The translations under genes and the position numbers were made by a program. From an uncultured Allomuricauda sp. (lineage in GTDB: Bacteria > Bacteroidota > Bacteroidia > Flavobacteriales > Flavobacteriaceae), in contig NZ_CANMUU010000003.1 in NCBI RefSeq assembly GCF_947501165.1, positions 62,001 to 126,000 of the forward strand: DNA of 64,000 nucleotides, in the 5' to 3' direction. This document shows positions 56,852 to 64,000 of this stretch, in pieces. The notes under the pieces were generated by a model, which saw only the letters and a list, made by a program, of their open reading frames with translations, was not told where the DNA came from and ran no database searches. Numbering within the stretch: position 1 is the first letter of the stretch; every line of letters starts with the position of its first letter.

Positions 56852-57766
56852 ATGCAGGATAATTATTTGGCAAAATGGCTTAATGATGAACTTTCGGAAG
56901 AAGAACTGGCTAAGTTCAAAAGCTCCGAAGAGTATGCTTCGTACAAAAAACTCAAAGGGGTATCCGCCTCTTTGAAAGCACCTGATTTTGATGTGGAAAT
57001 CGCATTGAACGAACTACAGACCAAACGTTCACAGCAATCACCCAAAGTAATTGCCCTAAACCCTTACAAAAAATTCCTGCGTATCGCAGCTGCCATTGTC
57101 ATCTTGATAACAGGTTCTTATTTGTATCTAAATTTCTCAAATACTTCATACTCAAGTGAGCTGGCAGAAAATACAGAAGTTGTACTTCCAGATAATTCCG
57201 AGGTTATATTGAATGCTGATTCCAAAGTTACTTTTAATGAAAAAAATTGGGATACCAATCGAAAAGTGAACTTAAGAGGTGAAGCTTTCTTTAAAGTAGC
57301 CAAAGGGAAAAAGTTTACAGTTGAGACCACTCAGGGAAGTGTATCCGTATTGGGAACCCAGTTCAACGTTGAGAACCGGGATGGTTTCTTCGAGGTAAAT
57401 TGTTACGAAGGGCTTGTGCAAGTGGAGTACAAAAACATCAAAAAACAATTACCGGCCGGAACCTCATTTTTGGTTTTAGACGGTAAAGTATTGGATGTAG
57501 AAGAATCAAGTGCTTTAGAACCTTCATGGACCAGAAGCGAAAGTTCTTTTGAAGGCATTCCCTTAAAATTCGTCTTTAAAGAGCTGGAAAGACAGTTCGA
57601 TATTTCCGTGAATACCGAAAATGTAGACACCAATCTCCTTTTTACAGGTACTTTTAGCAACACAGACCTAAAAATGGCGTTAAAAAGTATAGCTACCCCG
57701 TCCAGAATTAAGTTCAAGAATGAGGGTGATAACGTACTTTTCTATGCTGAGAACACAAATCAGTAG
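56852..57766 (+). CDS. FecR-family anti-sigma factor
   Basis: 304 residues. The cytoplasmic N-terminus (about 1-68; LAKWLNDELSEEELAKFKSS) is followed by one membrane helix (about 70-90, FLRIAAAIVILITGSYLYL), then the FecR periplasmic domain (VVLPDNSEVILNADSKVTFNEKNW, RKVNLRGEAFFKVAKGKKFTVET, VSVLGTQFNV) and a C-terminal DUF4974-like domain (FEGIPLKFVFKELERQFDISVN, LFTGTFSNTDLKMALKSI). It should hold the sigma factor until the TonB receptor signals. Its end overlaps the receptor start by 23 bp. Confidence 0.93.
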   Translation: MQDNYLAKWLNDELSEEELAKFKSSEEYASYKKLKGVSASLKAPDFDVEIALNELQTKRSQQSPKVIALNPYKKFLRIAAAIVILITGSYLYLNFSNTSYSSELAENTEVVLPDNSEVILNADSKVTFNEKNWDTNRKVNLRGEAFFKVAKGKKFTVETTQGSVSVLGTQFNVENRDGFFEVNCYEGLVQVEYKNIKKQLPAGTSFLVLDGKVLDVEESSALEPSWTRSESSFEGIPLKFVFKELERQFDISVNTENVDTNLLFTGTFSNTDLKMALKSIATPSRIKFKNEGDNVLFYAENTNQ

Positions 57767-60311
57767 TTTTAGAAGGTTCTTCTTAGCGATTGTGTTGTTT
57801 TTGCCCTTTTTCCTAATGGCACAGACTACGCAAAGCACCTCACGTCCCGTGGTTAGTATCTTAAAAGACCTCGAAGGGCAATTCAATATTAAGTTTTCAT
57901 ACATAAACAAGGATATTGAAGATTTAAATACAACCCTCCCAAATAACCTTGTTGCCCTTGAAGACATCATTTCATATCTGGAGGTCCAATTCCAAATAAA
58001 GCTTGAAAAACTGAGCGACAGGTATTATTCCGTAGTTAAAAAGAGTTTGGTAGATGTCTGCGGAAGGGTATTGGACAATTTTGCCGAAAACACCGTGATG
58101 GGCGCAACCGTGGAGGTTTTGAATTCTGAAATCGCTTTAACGACCGACATGGACGGTAATTTTACCCTTAAGGATATTCCAAGGGATGCCTCTTTAAAAG
58201 TCAGGTTTTTGGGCTATATCACCCAATACGTTTCAGTTGAAGAGCTAGTATCCGGAAAAGACTGTCCTAGTATATTGATGGCCCAAAATTATCAGCAGCT
58301 TAAGGAAGTTACTGTTTACAAGTTTCTAACCACTGGCATAACTAGGGAAGAAGACGCGAGCATCACCCTAAATACAGCAGACTTTGGTATTTTACCTGGA
58401 CTTATAGAGCCAGATATCCTTCAAACGGTACAGGCTTTACCAGGAATTAAGAGCATAGACGAGACTGTTTCCGACATTAATGTACGAGGTGGGACCAATG
58501 ATCAGAATCTTATACTCTGGAATGGCATTAAAATGTATCAATCCGGCCACTTTTTTGGGTTGATTTCGGCATTTAACCCTTATTTGACAGATAAGGTCAC
58601 CATATTCAAAAACGGGACTCCTTCTAATTATGGGGATGGGGTTAGCAGTGTACTCCAAATGGAAACCAACAACGAAATATCCGATACATTTTTTGGCGGA
58701 GCCGGTTTTAACTTTATAAGTGGAGACCTTTATGGCCAAATTCCATTGACAGATAATATGGCCTTCCAGTTTTCTGCGAGACGGTCTACCACAGATTTTT
58801 TGAACACCCCTACCTATGATCGCTTTTTTGACCGTGCATTTCAGGATAGTGAGGTTATTGATGAAAACAATATCAGATTAAATCAAGCTTTTAGCCGTGA
58901 AGAAAACTTTTTCTTCTATGATTTCACGGCGAAATTGCTTTACGACATCAGCGAAAATCATAAACTTCGCTTGAATTTTATCAACATAAATAATGATTTG
59001 AATTTTGAGGAAACCAATTTGGATACTGATGAAACGACCAATAGTCTTTTGGACCAAACCAATTTTTCCGCTGGTGCTCAACTTACAAGTCAATGGACCA
59101 GCCGGTTTTCAAGTAACTTGAACATTTATTACACCAGCTACAATTTGGATGCCCAGAATTTGTTTGCCAATCAAATACAGTTACTTTTCCAAAACAATCA
59201 AGTTGAGGAAACTGCTCTAAAGTTAAATACCTCCTATAAATTTTCAGAACGTTTAAATTGGAACAATGGTTATCAATTTATTGAAACGGGAATCAGAAAT
59301 GTGACCAATATCACCCAACCGCCCTTTGGCAGCAACATTAAAGGAGTTATCCGTATTCATGCCCCACATACTGGGTTGTCTTATGCTACAGAAAACAAAC
59401 ACTTTATAGCCCGAATAGGCACCCGTGTGAATTACATTGAAAATTTGGAAACTTTTAATACACTCTTGGTAGAGCCCAGATTGAATATCAATTTTAGGGT
59501 GGCCAATTACCTTAGGGCGCAAATCTTAGGTGAGTTTAAAAGTCAAAGCACCAACCAAGTTGTGGACTTGGAACAAAACTTTTTGGGTATTGAGAAAAGA
59601 CGTTGGGTATTGTCCGATGACGATTCACTACCGGTAACTCAAAGCAAACAGGCTTCAGTTGGGCTTAATTATGAAAAAAATGACCTCTATTTTGGTATTG
59701 AAGGGTTCTACAAACGAGTGGATGGCATAAGCACCAGTACCCAAGGCTTCCAAAACCAAAATCAATTCAATGGAGAGATAGGGTTTTATAATGTTAGGGG
59801 AATGGAGTTGCTAATCAATAAACGAGGTGCAAACTACAGTACATGGTTCAGCTATACTTATAATGATAATGATTACACTTTTGAATCTCTTGATCCTGTT
59901 AGTTTTCCCAACAATCTGGATATTCGCCATACCCTAACCTTAGCAAGCATCTACGACTATAAAAAGCTCAAATTGGGGTTAGGAATAAATTATCGAACAG
60001 GAAGACCATTTACCGAACCTTTGGAGGGGGACGAGTCGTTGAACACTTCGGTTTTTCCAGCACAAATCAACTTTAGAGACCCCAACTCAAGTAGATTACC
60101 AGAATATTTTCGAGTGGATGCTTCGGCCATCTATAATTTTGATATAAGCAGGCGTATTAAGGCCAATGCAGGAATTTCCGTCTTAAATGTGACAGACCGT
60201 AAAAACATCCTTAACACCTATTATCGGGTAGCTGATGATAATCAGATTGAAACTGTGGACAATATTTCATTGGGCATCACTCCAAACCTGAGTTTCAGAG
60301 TCAGTTTCTAA
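57744..60311 (+). CDS. TonB-dependent receptor with STN signalling domain
   Basis: 855 residues from ATG 57744, chosen because the signal peptide (about 5-28, ending FFLMAQ) begins there; a longer frame starts at 57720. Next come an STN-type domain (about 35-100, VVSILKDLEGQFNIKFSYINKDIE, ALEDIISYLEVQFQIKLEKL), a carboxypeptidase-like domain (about 105-185, DVCGRVLDNFAENTVMGATVEV), then plug (VQALPGIKSIDETVSDINVRGGTNDQN) and barrel (LNFINI, LRVDASAIYNF-type strands) to a C-terminal LSFRVSF. Unlike SusC there is no SusD partner. The receptor would transport an unknown ligand and signal to the FecR protein. Overlap with fecR supports one operon. Confidence 0.92.
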   Translation: MLRTQISSFRRFFLAIVLFLPFFLMAQTTQSTSRPVVSILKDLEGQFNIKFSYINKDIEDLNTTLPNNLVALEDIISYLEVQFQIKLEKLSDRYYSVVKKSLVDVCGRVLDNFAENTVMGATVEVLNSEIALTTDMDGNFTLKDIPRDASLKVRFLGYITQYVSVEELVSGKDCPSILMAQNYQQLKEVTVYKFLTTGITREEDASITLNTADFGILPGLIEPDILQTVQALPGIKSIDETVSDINVRGGTNDQNLILWNGIKMYQSGHFFGLISAFNPYLTDKVTIFKNGTPSNYGDGVSSVLQMETNNEISDTFFGGAGFNFISGDLYGQIPLTDNMAFQFSARRSTTDFLNTPTYDRFFDRAFQDSEVIDENNIRLNQAFSREENFFFYDFTAKLLYDISENHKLRLNFININNDLNFEETNLDTDETTNSLLDQTNFSAGAQLTSQWTSRFSSNLNIYYTSYNLDAQNLFANQIQLLFQNNQVEETALKLNTSYKFSERLNWNNGYQFIETGIRNVTNITQPPFGSNIKGVIRIHAPHTGLSYATENKHFIARIGTRVNYIENLETFNTLLVEPRLNINFRVANYLRAQILGEFKSQSTNQVVDLEQNFLGIEKRRWVLSDDDSLPVTQSKQASVGLNYEKNDLYFGIEGFYKRVDGISTSTQGFQNQNQFNGEIGFYNVRGMELLINKRGANYSTWFSYTYNDNDYTFESLDPVSFPNNLDIRHTLTLASIYDYKKLKLGLGINYRTGRPFTEPLEGDESLNTSVFPAQINFRDPNSSRLPEYFRVDASAIYNFDISRRIKANAGISVLNVTDRKNILNTYYRVADDNQIETVDNISLGITPNLSFRVSF

Positions 60312-61213
60312 CTCCCTTTTTCCAACTTGGACATTACAATCACATGAGGAAAAGTTATGGCCGCTAAAAAGTAAATTAAGACTGCGACCATGTTTTGAGA
60401 ACTATCCTTTAAAAACCAAATTAAGGCTAATAACCCTATTATGGATATTGCCCAGTACAGGATAGACTCTTTAACATATAATCCAAACGTTCTCCAAGTA
60501 GACTCGCCATATAAATAATCCATTTGGTCCTTTAATGACGGGATGCTGTGCCAAACAATAAAGTAAATACAGAAACCCCATAACAACGAAGCGGTTTTGA
60601 AAATGATAAAGAAAACCAACAAAACAAAGAGCTCCTCCCAAAGACTACTCTTGACCAATCTATTCGTATAAAAGAAAATACCAAAAACCAGAAGACAAAG
60701 CCCGATAAATAGGAAGGTATAGTCTATTATTTCAGTTGTTATAGATATTTTCAAAATACTCTCTAATATTGGTGTTACTTGTTCACTCTTTATATGAAAA
60801 ATCATAAACAAAATAAACAGGCCATAAAAGGTATAAAAAAGTGTACTCCAATAGGAATCCACTAGAATACTTTTTGACCAATGTTGTTCTCCAAAATGAT
60901 ACCCACTAATGAGAATAAACAAACAAAGAGCTAAAATGGGCATTGTAAAAAAAAGAGTTAAAATTCCGGCAACAACCAAAACATAGACCAAGACAACTTT
61001 AAAAAACGTTGATTTTGAATTCTTTGAGGTGACACTCTGAATCAATCGGATATCATTTGCTCCGTGCAACACTCCAAAACTCATAATCAATACATAAGAA
61101 AGTATGGTTTCAACATAGTCATCAAAAAACACAGAAAACCATAATGAAAAGACCGTGACTACAATCATTGCGCTTTTCATTTTCGTAAAATTCAATGTCT
61201 TTTGTTGAATCAT
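60308..61213 (-). CDS. blh: Brp/Blh-family beta-carotene 15,15'-dioxygenase
   Basis: 301 residues with about eight membrane helices. Conserved metal-binding His motifs of the family are seen: FGVLHGANDIRL, ISGYHFGEQHW, IVWHSIPSLKDQ and FPHVIVM. The enzyme cleaves beta-carotene to two retinals, the chromophore of the rhodopsin encoded divergently 86 bp away. An alternative start at MKSAMIVV (11 codons in) is possible. A -7-like TAATTTTG lies at 61232-61239 on the minus strand. The stop overlaps the TonB receptor stop by 4 bp, in a convergent arrangement. Confidence 0.93.
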   Translation of the reverse strand: MIQQKTLNFTKMKSAMIVVTVFSLWFSVFFDDYVETILSYVLIMSFGVLHGANDIRLIQSVTSKNSKSTFFKVVLVYVLVVAGILTLFFTMPILALCLFILISGYHFGEQHWSKSILVDSYWSTLFYTFYGLFILFMIFHIKSEQVTPILESILKISITTEIIDYTFLFIGLCLLVFGIFFYTNRLVKSSLWEELFVLLVFFIIFKTASLLWGFCIYFIVWHSIPSLKDQMDYLYGESTWRTFGLYVKESILYWAISIIGLLALIWFLKDSSQNMVAVLIYFLAAITFPHVIVMSKLEKGS

Positions 61214-61231
61214 CTTTAAAAAAATATGAAC

Positions 61232-61284
61232 AAAATTATGAAATAATGTTTAGTTTTTATTAGATTTGTTTAAACAAAAACTAA
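61232..61284. promoter_or_regulatory. blh/proteorhodopsin divergent promoter region with inverted repeat
   Basis: TTAGTTTTT (61251-61259) and AAAAACTAA (61276-61284) form a perfect 9-bp inverted repeat. Between them lie a -7-like TAGATTTG (61261-61268) for the rhodopsin gene and the 8-bp palindrome GTTTAAAC (61268-61275). TAATTTTG (61232-61239, minus strand) is the -7 candidate for blh. No good -33 TTG was found at normal spacing for either, which fits a promoter that needs an activator. Confidence 0.5.
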
Positions 61285-61299
61285 TAACTTAATATATAC

Positions 61300-62034
61300 A
61301 TGGAAAATTTATTAACTTCTTTACCTATGGTGGCCAAAATGGCTACCAATGATTATGTAGGCTTTACCTTCTTTGTAGGATGTATGGCCATGATGGCCGC
61401 ATCTGCCTTTTTCTTTTTGTCCATGAACGGATTTGACAGAAAATGGAAAACCTCAATCTTGGTTTCCGGTCTTATCACGTTTATTGCTGCGGTACACTAT
61501 TGGTACATGCGGGACTATTGGGCCGTGAATGCAGAATCGCCTACTTTCTTCCGCTATGTGGATTGGATACTTACCGTACCATTAATGTGCGTTGAGTTCT
61601 ATTTGATACTCAAAGTAGCTGGAGCTAAAAAATCTTTGATGTGGAGGCTTATCTTCCTTTCTGTAATTATGCTTGTAACAGGATATCTGGGAGAAGCAGT
61701 GTATCGTGACCAAGCGCAAATTTGGGGTCTAATTTCGGGTATTGCTTACTTCGTGATTGTCTATGACATTTGGTTAGGCCAAGCAAAGAAATTGGCTCAA
61801 GAAGCTGGAGGTGCTGTTCTTAAAGCACACAAAACTTTATGCTGGTTCGTATTGGTAGGATGGGCTATTTACCCTATTGGTTACATGGCAGGGACTCCAG
61901 GATGGTACGAAGGTATTTTTGGTGGAATTTCAATGGATGTTATCTACAACATTGGTGACGCCATAAACAAAATTGGATTTGGATTGGTTATTTACAATTT
62001 AGCAGTGACTGCTACTTCTGATTCAAATGCATAG
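61300..62034 (+). CDS. Green-absorbing proton-pumping proteorhodopsin
   Basis: 244 residues with seven membrane helices. The helix C motif is D88-T92-E99 (RYVDWILTVPLMCVEFYL), the DTE set of proton pumps; the His that pairs with the proton acceptor is H66 in AAVHYWYMR. The spectral-tuning residue four after the Thr (M96) predicts green absorption. The retinal Schiff-base Lys is K224 in DAINKIGFG. It pumps protons out of the cell in light, adding to the proton-motive force. The retinal-forming blh gene lies divergently upstream with a shared inverted-repeat promoter region. A strong terminator follows. Confidence 0.98.
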   Translation: MENLLTSLPMVAKMATNDYVGFTFFVGCMAMMAASAFFFLSMNGFDRKWKTSILVSGLITFIAAVHYWYMRDYWAVNAESPTFFRYVDWILTVPLMCVEFYLILKVAGAKKSLMWRLIFLSVIMLVTGYLGEAVYRDQAQIWGLISGIAYFVIVYDIWLGQAKKLAQEAGGAVLKAHKTLCWFVLVGWAIYPIGYMAGTPGWYEGIFGGISMDVIYNIGDAINKIGFGLVIYNLAVTATSDSNA

Positions 62035-62053
62035 TTAATTTAGTTGGTTATTG

Positions 62054-62086
62054 AAAAAAGCCATGCTTAAAAAGCATGGCTTTTTT
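62054..62086. terminator. Bidirectional terminator between proteorhodopsin and argS
   Basis: AAAAAAGCCATGCTT (62054-62068) and its perfect complement AAGCATGGCTTTTTT (62072-62086) form a 15-bp stem with a 3-nt loop, with T-runs on both strands. It serves both convergent genes; its right arm ends at the argS stop. Confidence 0.92.
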
Positions 62087-63864
62087 TACATTCTTTCCGG
62101 AACGTCTATACCCAATAATTTAAATGCAGCTTGAATTACTTCACCAACCTTTTTGGAAAGTTGCACCCTAAATTGCTTTTTCTGCTGATCTACTTCAGGT
62201 AAAACCGGAACTTGTTGATAAAATGAATTGAATTCCTTGGCCAAATCATATGTATAATTAGCAATCAATGCTGGACTATGGTTTTCCGCTGCCAACTGAA
62301 GCGTTTCCGGAAAAACTTGTATTTGTTTCAATAGCTCTTTCTCCTTGGCATGTAAGTCAAAAGTCATCTCGCGGGTAGTCGAAATATCGAAATCTGCCTT
62401 TCTGAGAATCGATTGAATTCGGGCGTAGGTATATTGAATAAAAGGACCTGTATTACCTTGAAAATCTACAGATTCCTCTGGATTGAAAAGAATCCGTTTT
62501 TTAGGGTCCACCTTCAGGATGTAATATTTTAGAGCCGCCAAACCGATTGTTCGATACAGCTTTTTTTTCTCATCTTTAGAATATCCTTCCAATTTTCCTT
62601 GAGCTTTGGATATCTCCTCAGCAGTCTTATCCATATTTTGAATAAGATCGTCCGCATCTACCACAGTACCTTCCCTACTCTTCATTTTGCCACTGGGCAA
62701 ATCTACCATACCGTAACTTAAGTGGTACAATTGTTCGGCCCAAGTATAACCTAACTTTTTAAGAATCAAAAACAAGACTTTAAAGTGATAGTCTTGCTCG
62801 TTACCTACAGTGTAGACCATCCCATTGATATCTGGAAAATCAGTAACTCTTTGAATTGCTGTACCAATATCTTGGGTCATGTATACCGCAGTTCCGTCAG
62901 CACGAAGCACAATTTTTTCGTCCAATCCCTCATCACTCAAGTCAATCCAAATACTTCCATCCTCTTTTCTAAAGAAAACCCCTTTTTTTAGACCATCTTC
63001 TACCACATCTTTCCCCAACAAATAGGTGTCGCTCTCGTAATAAAGCTTGTCAAAGTCTACTCCTAGGTTCTTGTACGTGGTGTCAAAACCTGCATATACC
63101 CAACCATTCATCATTTTCCACAGCTTTACCACCTCTTCATCACCGGCCTCCCATTGACGCAGCATCGCTTGTGCTTCCAAAAGAATGGGAGCTGTCTTTT
63201 CTGCTTCCTTCTTTTCTTTGCCCTCAGATTTCAACTGCGCTATCTCAGCTTTGTAGGCTTTATCAAAAGCTACATAGTACTTTCCTACCAGATGATCGCT
63301 CTTCATTCCTGAACTCTTAGGCGTCTCCCCATTTCCAAATCGTTGCCAAGCCAGCATACTTTTGCAGATATGGATTCCGCGGTCATTCACAATTTGTGTC
63401 TTATAGACCTTGTGTCCAGAGGCTTTTAAGATTTCAGCCACCGAATAGCCCAACAAGTTGTTTCGAATATGTCCTAAATGCAAAGGCTTGTTGGTATTTG
63501 GTGAAGAATACTCCACCATAACGGAAGCTTTACTATTGGTTTCGGCAAAACCGTAGTTTTCTTCGTTCTTTATGTTATTGAAGAAATTTAAATAAAACAC
63601 ATCAGAAACCACAAGGTTCAGAAAACCTTTGACCACATTATATCTACTGATTTCCTCAACGTGTTCCTGCAAATAATCTCCTATTTTGGAACCTATCTCA
63701 ACAGGATTGCCCTTAACATAGCGTAACATGGGAAAAATAACCACAGTGATGTCACCTTCAAAGTCCTTTCGCGTAGGTTGAAACTCCACGGACGGTACTT
63801 CCACATCATACATCTGCTTAACTGCATCCTTTACTTTTTCCACCAACAAGGGCTGTAAATCCAT
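62086..63864 (-). CDS. argS: Arginyl-tRNA synthetase
   Basis: 592 residues. The N-terminal Arg-tRNA-synthetase Add-1 domain is followed by the class I HIGH motif as HLGH in SSPNTNKPLHLGHIRNNLLG (near 115-135), then VYTVGNEQDYHFK, the KMSKS equivalent KMKSREGTVV and an anticodon-binding C-terminus ending in AAFKLLGIDVPERM. It charges tRNA-Arg. Normal length; stop adjacent to the shared terminator. Confidence 0.98.
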   Translation of the reverse strand: MDLQPLLVEKVKDAVKQMYDVEVPSVEFQPTRKDFEGDITVVIFPMLRYVKGNPVEIGSKIGDYLQEHVEEISRYNVVKGFLNLVVSDVFYLNFFNNIKNEENYGFAETNSKASVMVEYSSPNTNKPLHLGHIRNNLLGYSVAEILKASGHKVYKTQIVNDRGIHICKSMLAWQRFGNGETPKSSGMKSDHLVGKYYVAFDKAYKAEIAQLKSEGKEKKEAEKTAPILLEAQAMLRQWEAGDEEVVKLWKMMNGWVYAGFDTTYKNLGVDFDKLYYESDTYLLGKDVVEDGLKKGVFFRKEDGSIWIDLSDEGLDEKIVLRADGTAVYMTQDIGTAIQRVTDFPDINGMVYTVGNEQDYHFKVLFLILKKLGYTWAEQLYHLSYGMVDLPSGKMKSREGTVVDADDLIQNMDKTAEEISKAQGKLEGYSKDEKKKLYRTIGLAALKYYILKVDPKKRILFNPEESVDFQGNTGPFIQYTYARIQSILRKADFDISTTREMTFDLHAKEKELLKQIQVFPETLQLAAENHSPALIANYTYDLAKEFNSFYQQVPVLPEVDQQKKQFRVQLSKKVGEVIQAAFKLLGIDVPERM

Positions 63865-63968
63865 AAAACCTGTTTTGAGGCAGCAAAACTACATATTTTT
63901 TACCCGTTTCCATCAACAATAATGGGCTTTGCCTACAACAAACCCATCTATTTTGGTTAATTTTAAAC

Positions 63969-64000
63969 ATGCTTCTGAACGTCTCGTACAACGACAAAAA
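63969..64000 (+). CDS. Possible start of a plus-strand gene, cut by the window edge
   Basis: ATG 63969 begins an open frame (MLLNVSYNDK) that runs off the window. It diverges from argS over 104 bp. Too short to identify; no other feature was seen in 63865-63968. Confidence 0.2.
   Translation, partial: MLLNVSYNDK

Overview
This window looks like chromosomal DNA of a marine Flavobacteriaceae bacterium (Bacteroidota). The signs are a low-GC sequence, SusC/SusD outer-membrane pairs, many SPII lipoproteins, TonB receptors with carboxypeptidase-like N-terminal domains, promoters of the TTG-N19/20-TAnnTTTG type with little Shine-Dalgarno signal, and a proteorhodopsin with a Brp/Blh retinal-forming enzyme. 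Nothing in the sequence allows a confident genus call.

Region 1 (1-26477) is one polysaccharide utilisation locus with two arms around a GntR-type regulator (12135-13187). The minus-strand arm codes for susC, susD, a PKD-domain surface lipoprotein, an S1 sulfatase, a GH2 glycosidase and the N-terminal part of a GH78-type alpha-L-rhamnosidase that runs off the left edge. The plus-strand arm codes for the cytoplasmic route: a rhamnulose-1-phosphate aldolase/lactaldehyde dehydrogenase fusion, an L-rhamnose isomerase of the RhaI type, a rhamnulokinase-like kinase, an FMN L-lactate dehydrogenase, an NCS1-like permease, a second GH2 beta-galactosidase, galactokinase and galactose-1-phosphate uridylyltransferase. 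The inferred substrate is a sulfated glycan containing both L-rhamnose and galactose. Three copies of a 16-bp motif (CAGnAnAGTACAGGAT), each in the same orientation relative to its downstream gene, lie before susC, before the rhamnose genes and before the second GH2, so one regulator probably controls the whole locus. A decayed susD C-terminus and a terminator-like hairpin sit between the PKD lipoprotein and the sulfatase.

Region 2 (26478-30245) is a remodelled stretch: tRNA-end-like sequences, a hairpin repeat, a frameshifted GIY-YIG nuclease remnant, a second decayed fragment, a small HTH protein, two tiny membrane ORFs and an exonuclease/GIY-YIG fusion.

Region 3 (30246-34813) holds the glyoxylate shunt (malate synthase, isocitrate lyase), divergent from an XRE-type regulator of the short-chain-fatty-acid family, with clear palindromes in the shared promoter region.

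Region 4 (34810-53532) is mostly housekeeping or singleton genes: aldose epimerase-like protein, cysteine-synthase family enzyme, a LolC/E-like permease, a NamZ-like muramidase, hydrolases, a fatty-acid hydroxylase, queE, exported RidA, a HerA-like ATPase, an HxlR regulator with its target, a surface esterase-like lipoprotein, folD and ffh.

Region 5 (53608-60311) is a cell-surface signalling cassette: ECF sigma factor, FecR-type anti-sigma factor and an STN-domain TonB receptor, divergent from two very acidic, modular lipoproteins that look like its surface partners. It has a near-perfect vegetative promoter. This is the best candidate in the window for a poorly described system.

Region 6 (60308-64000) holds the divergent blh/proteorhodopsin pair around an inverted-repeat promoter region, then argS.
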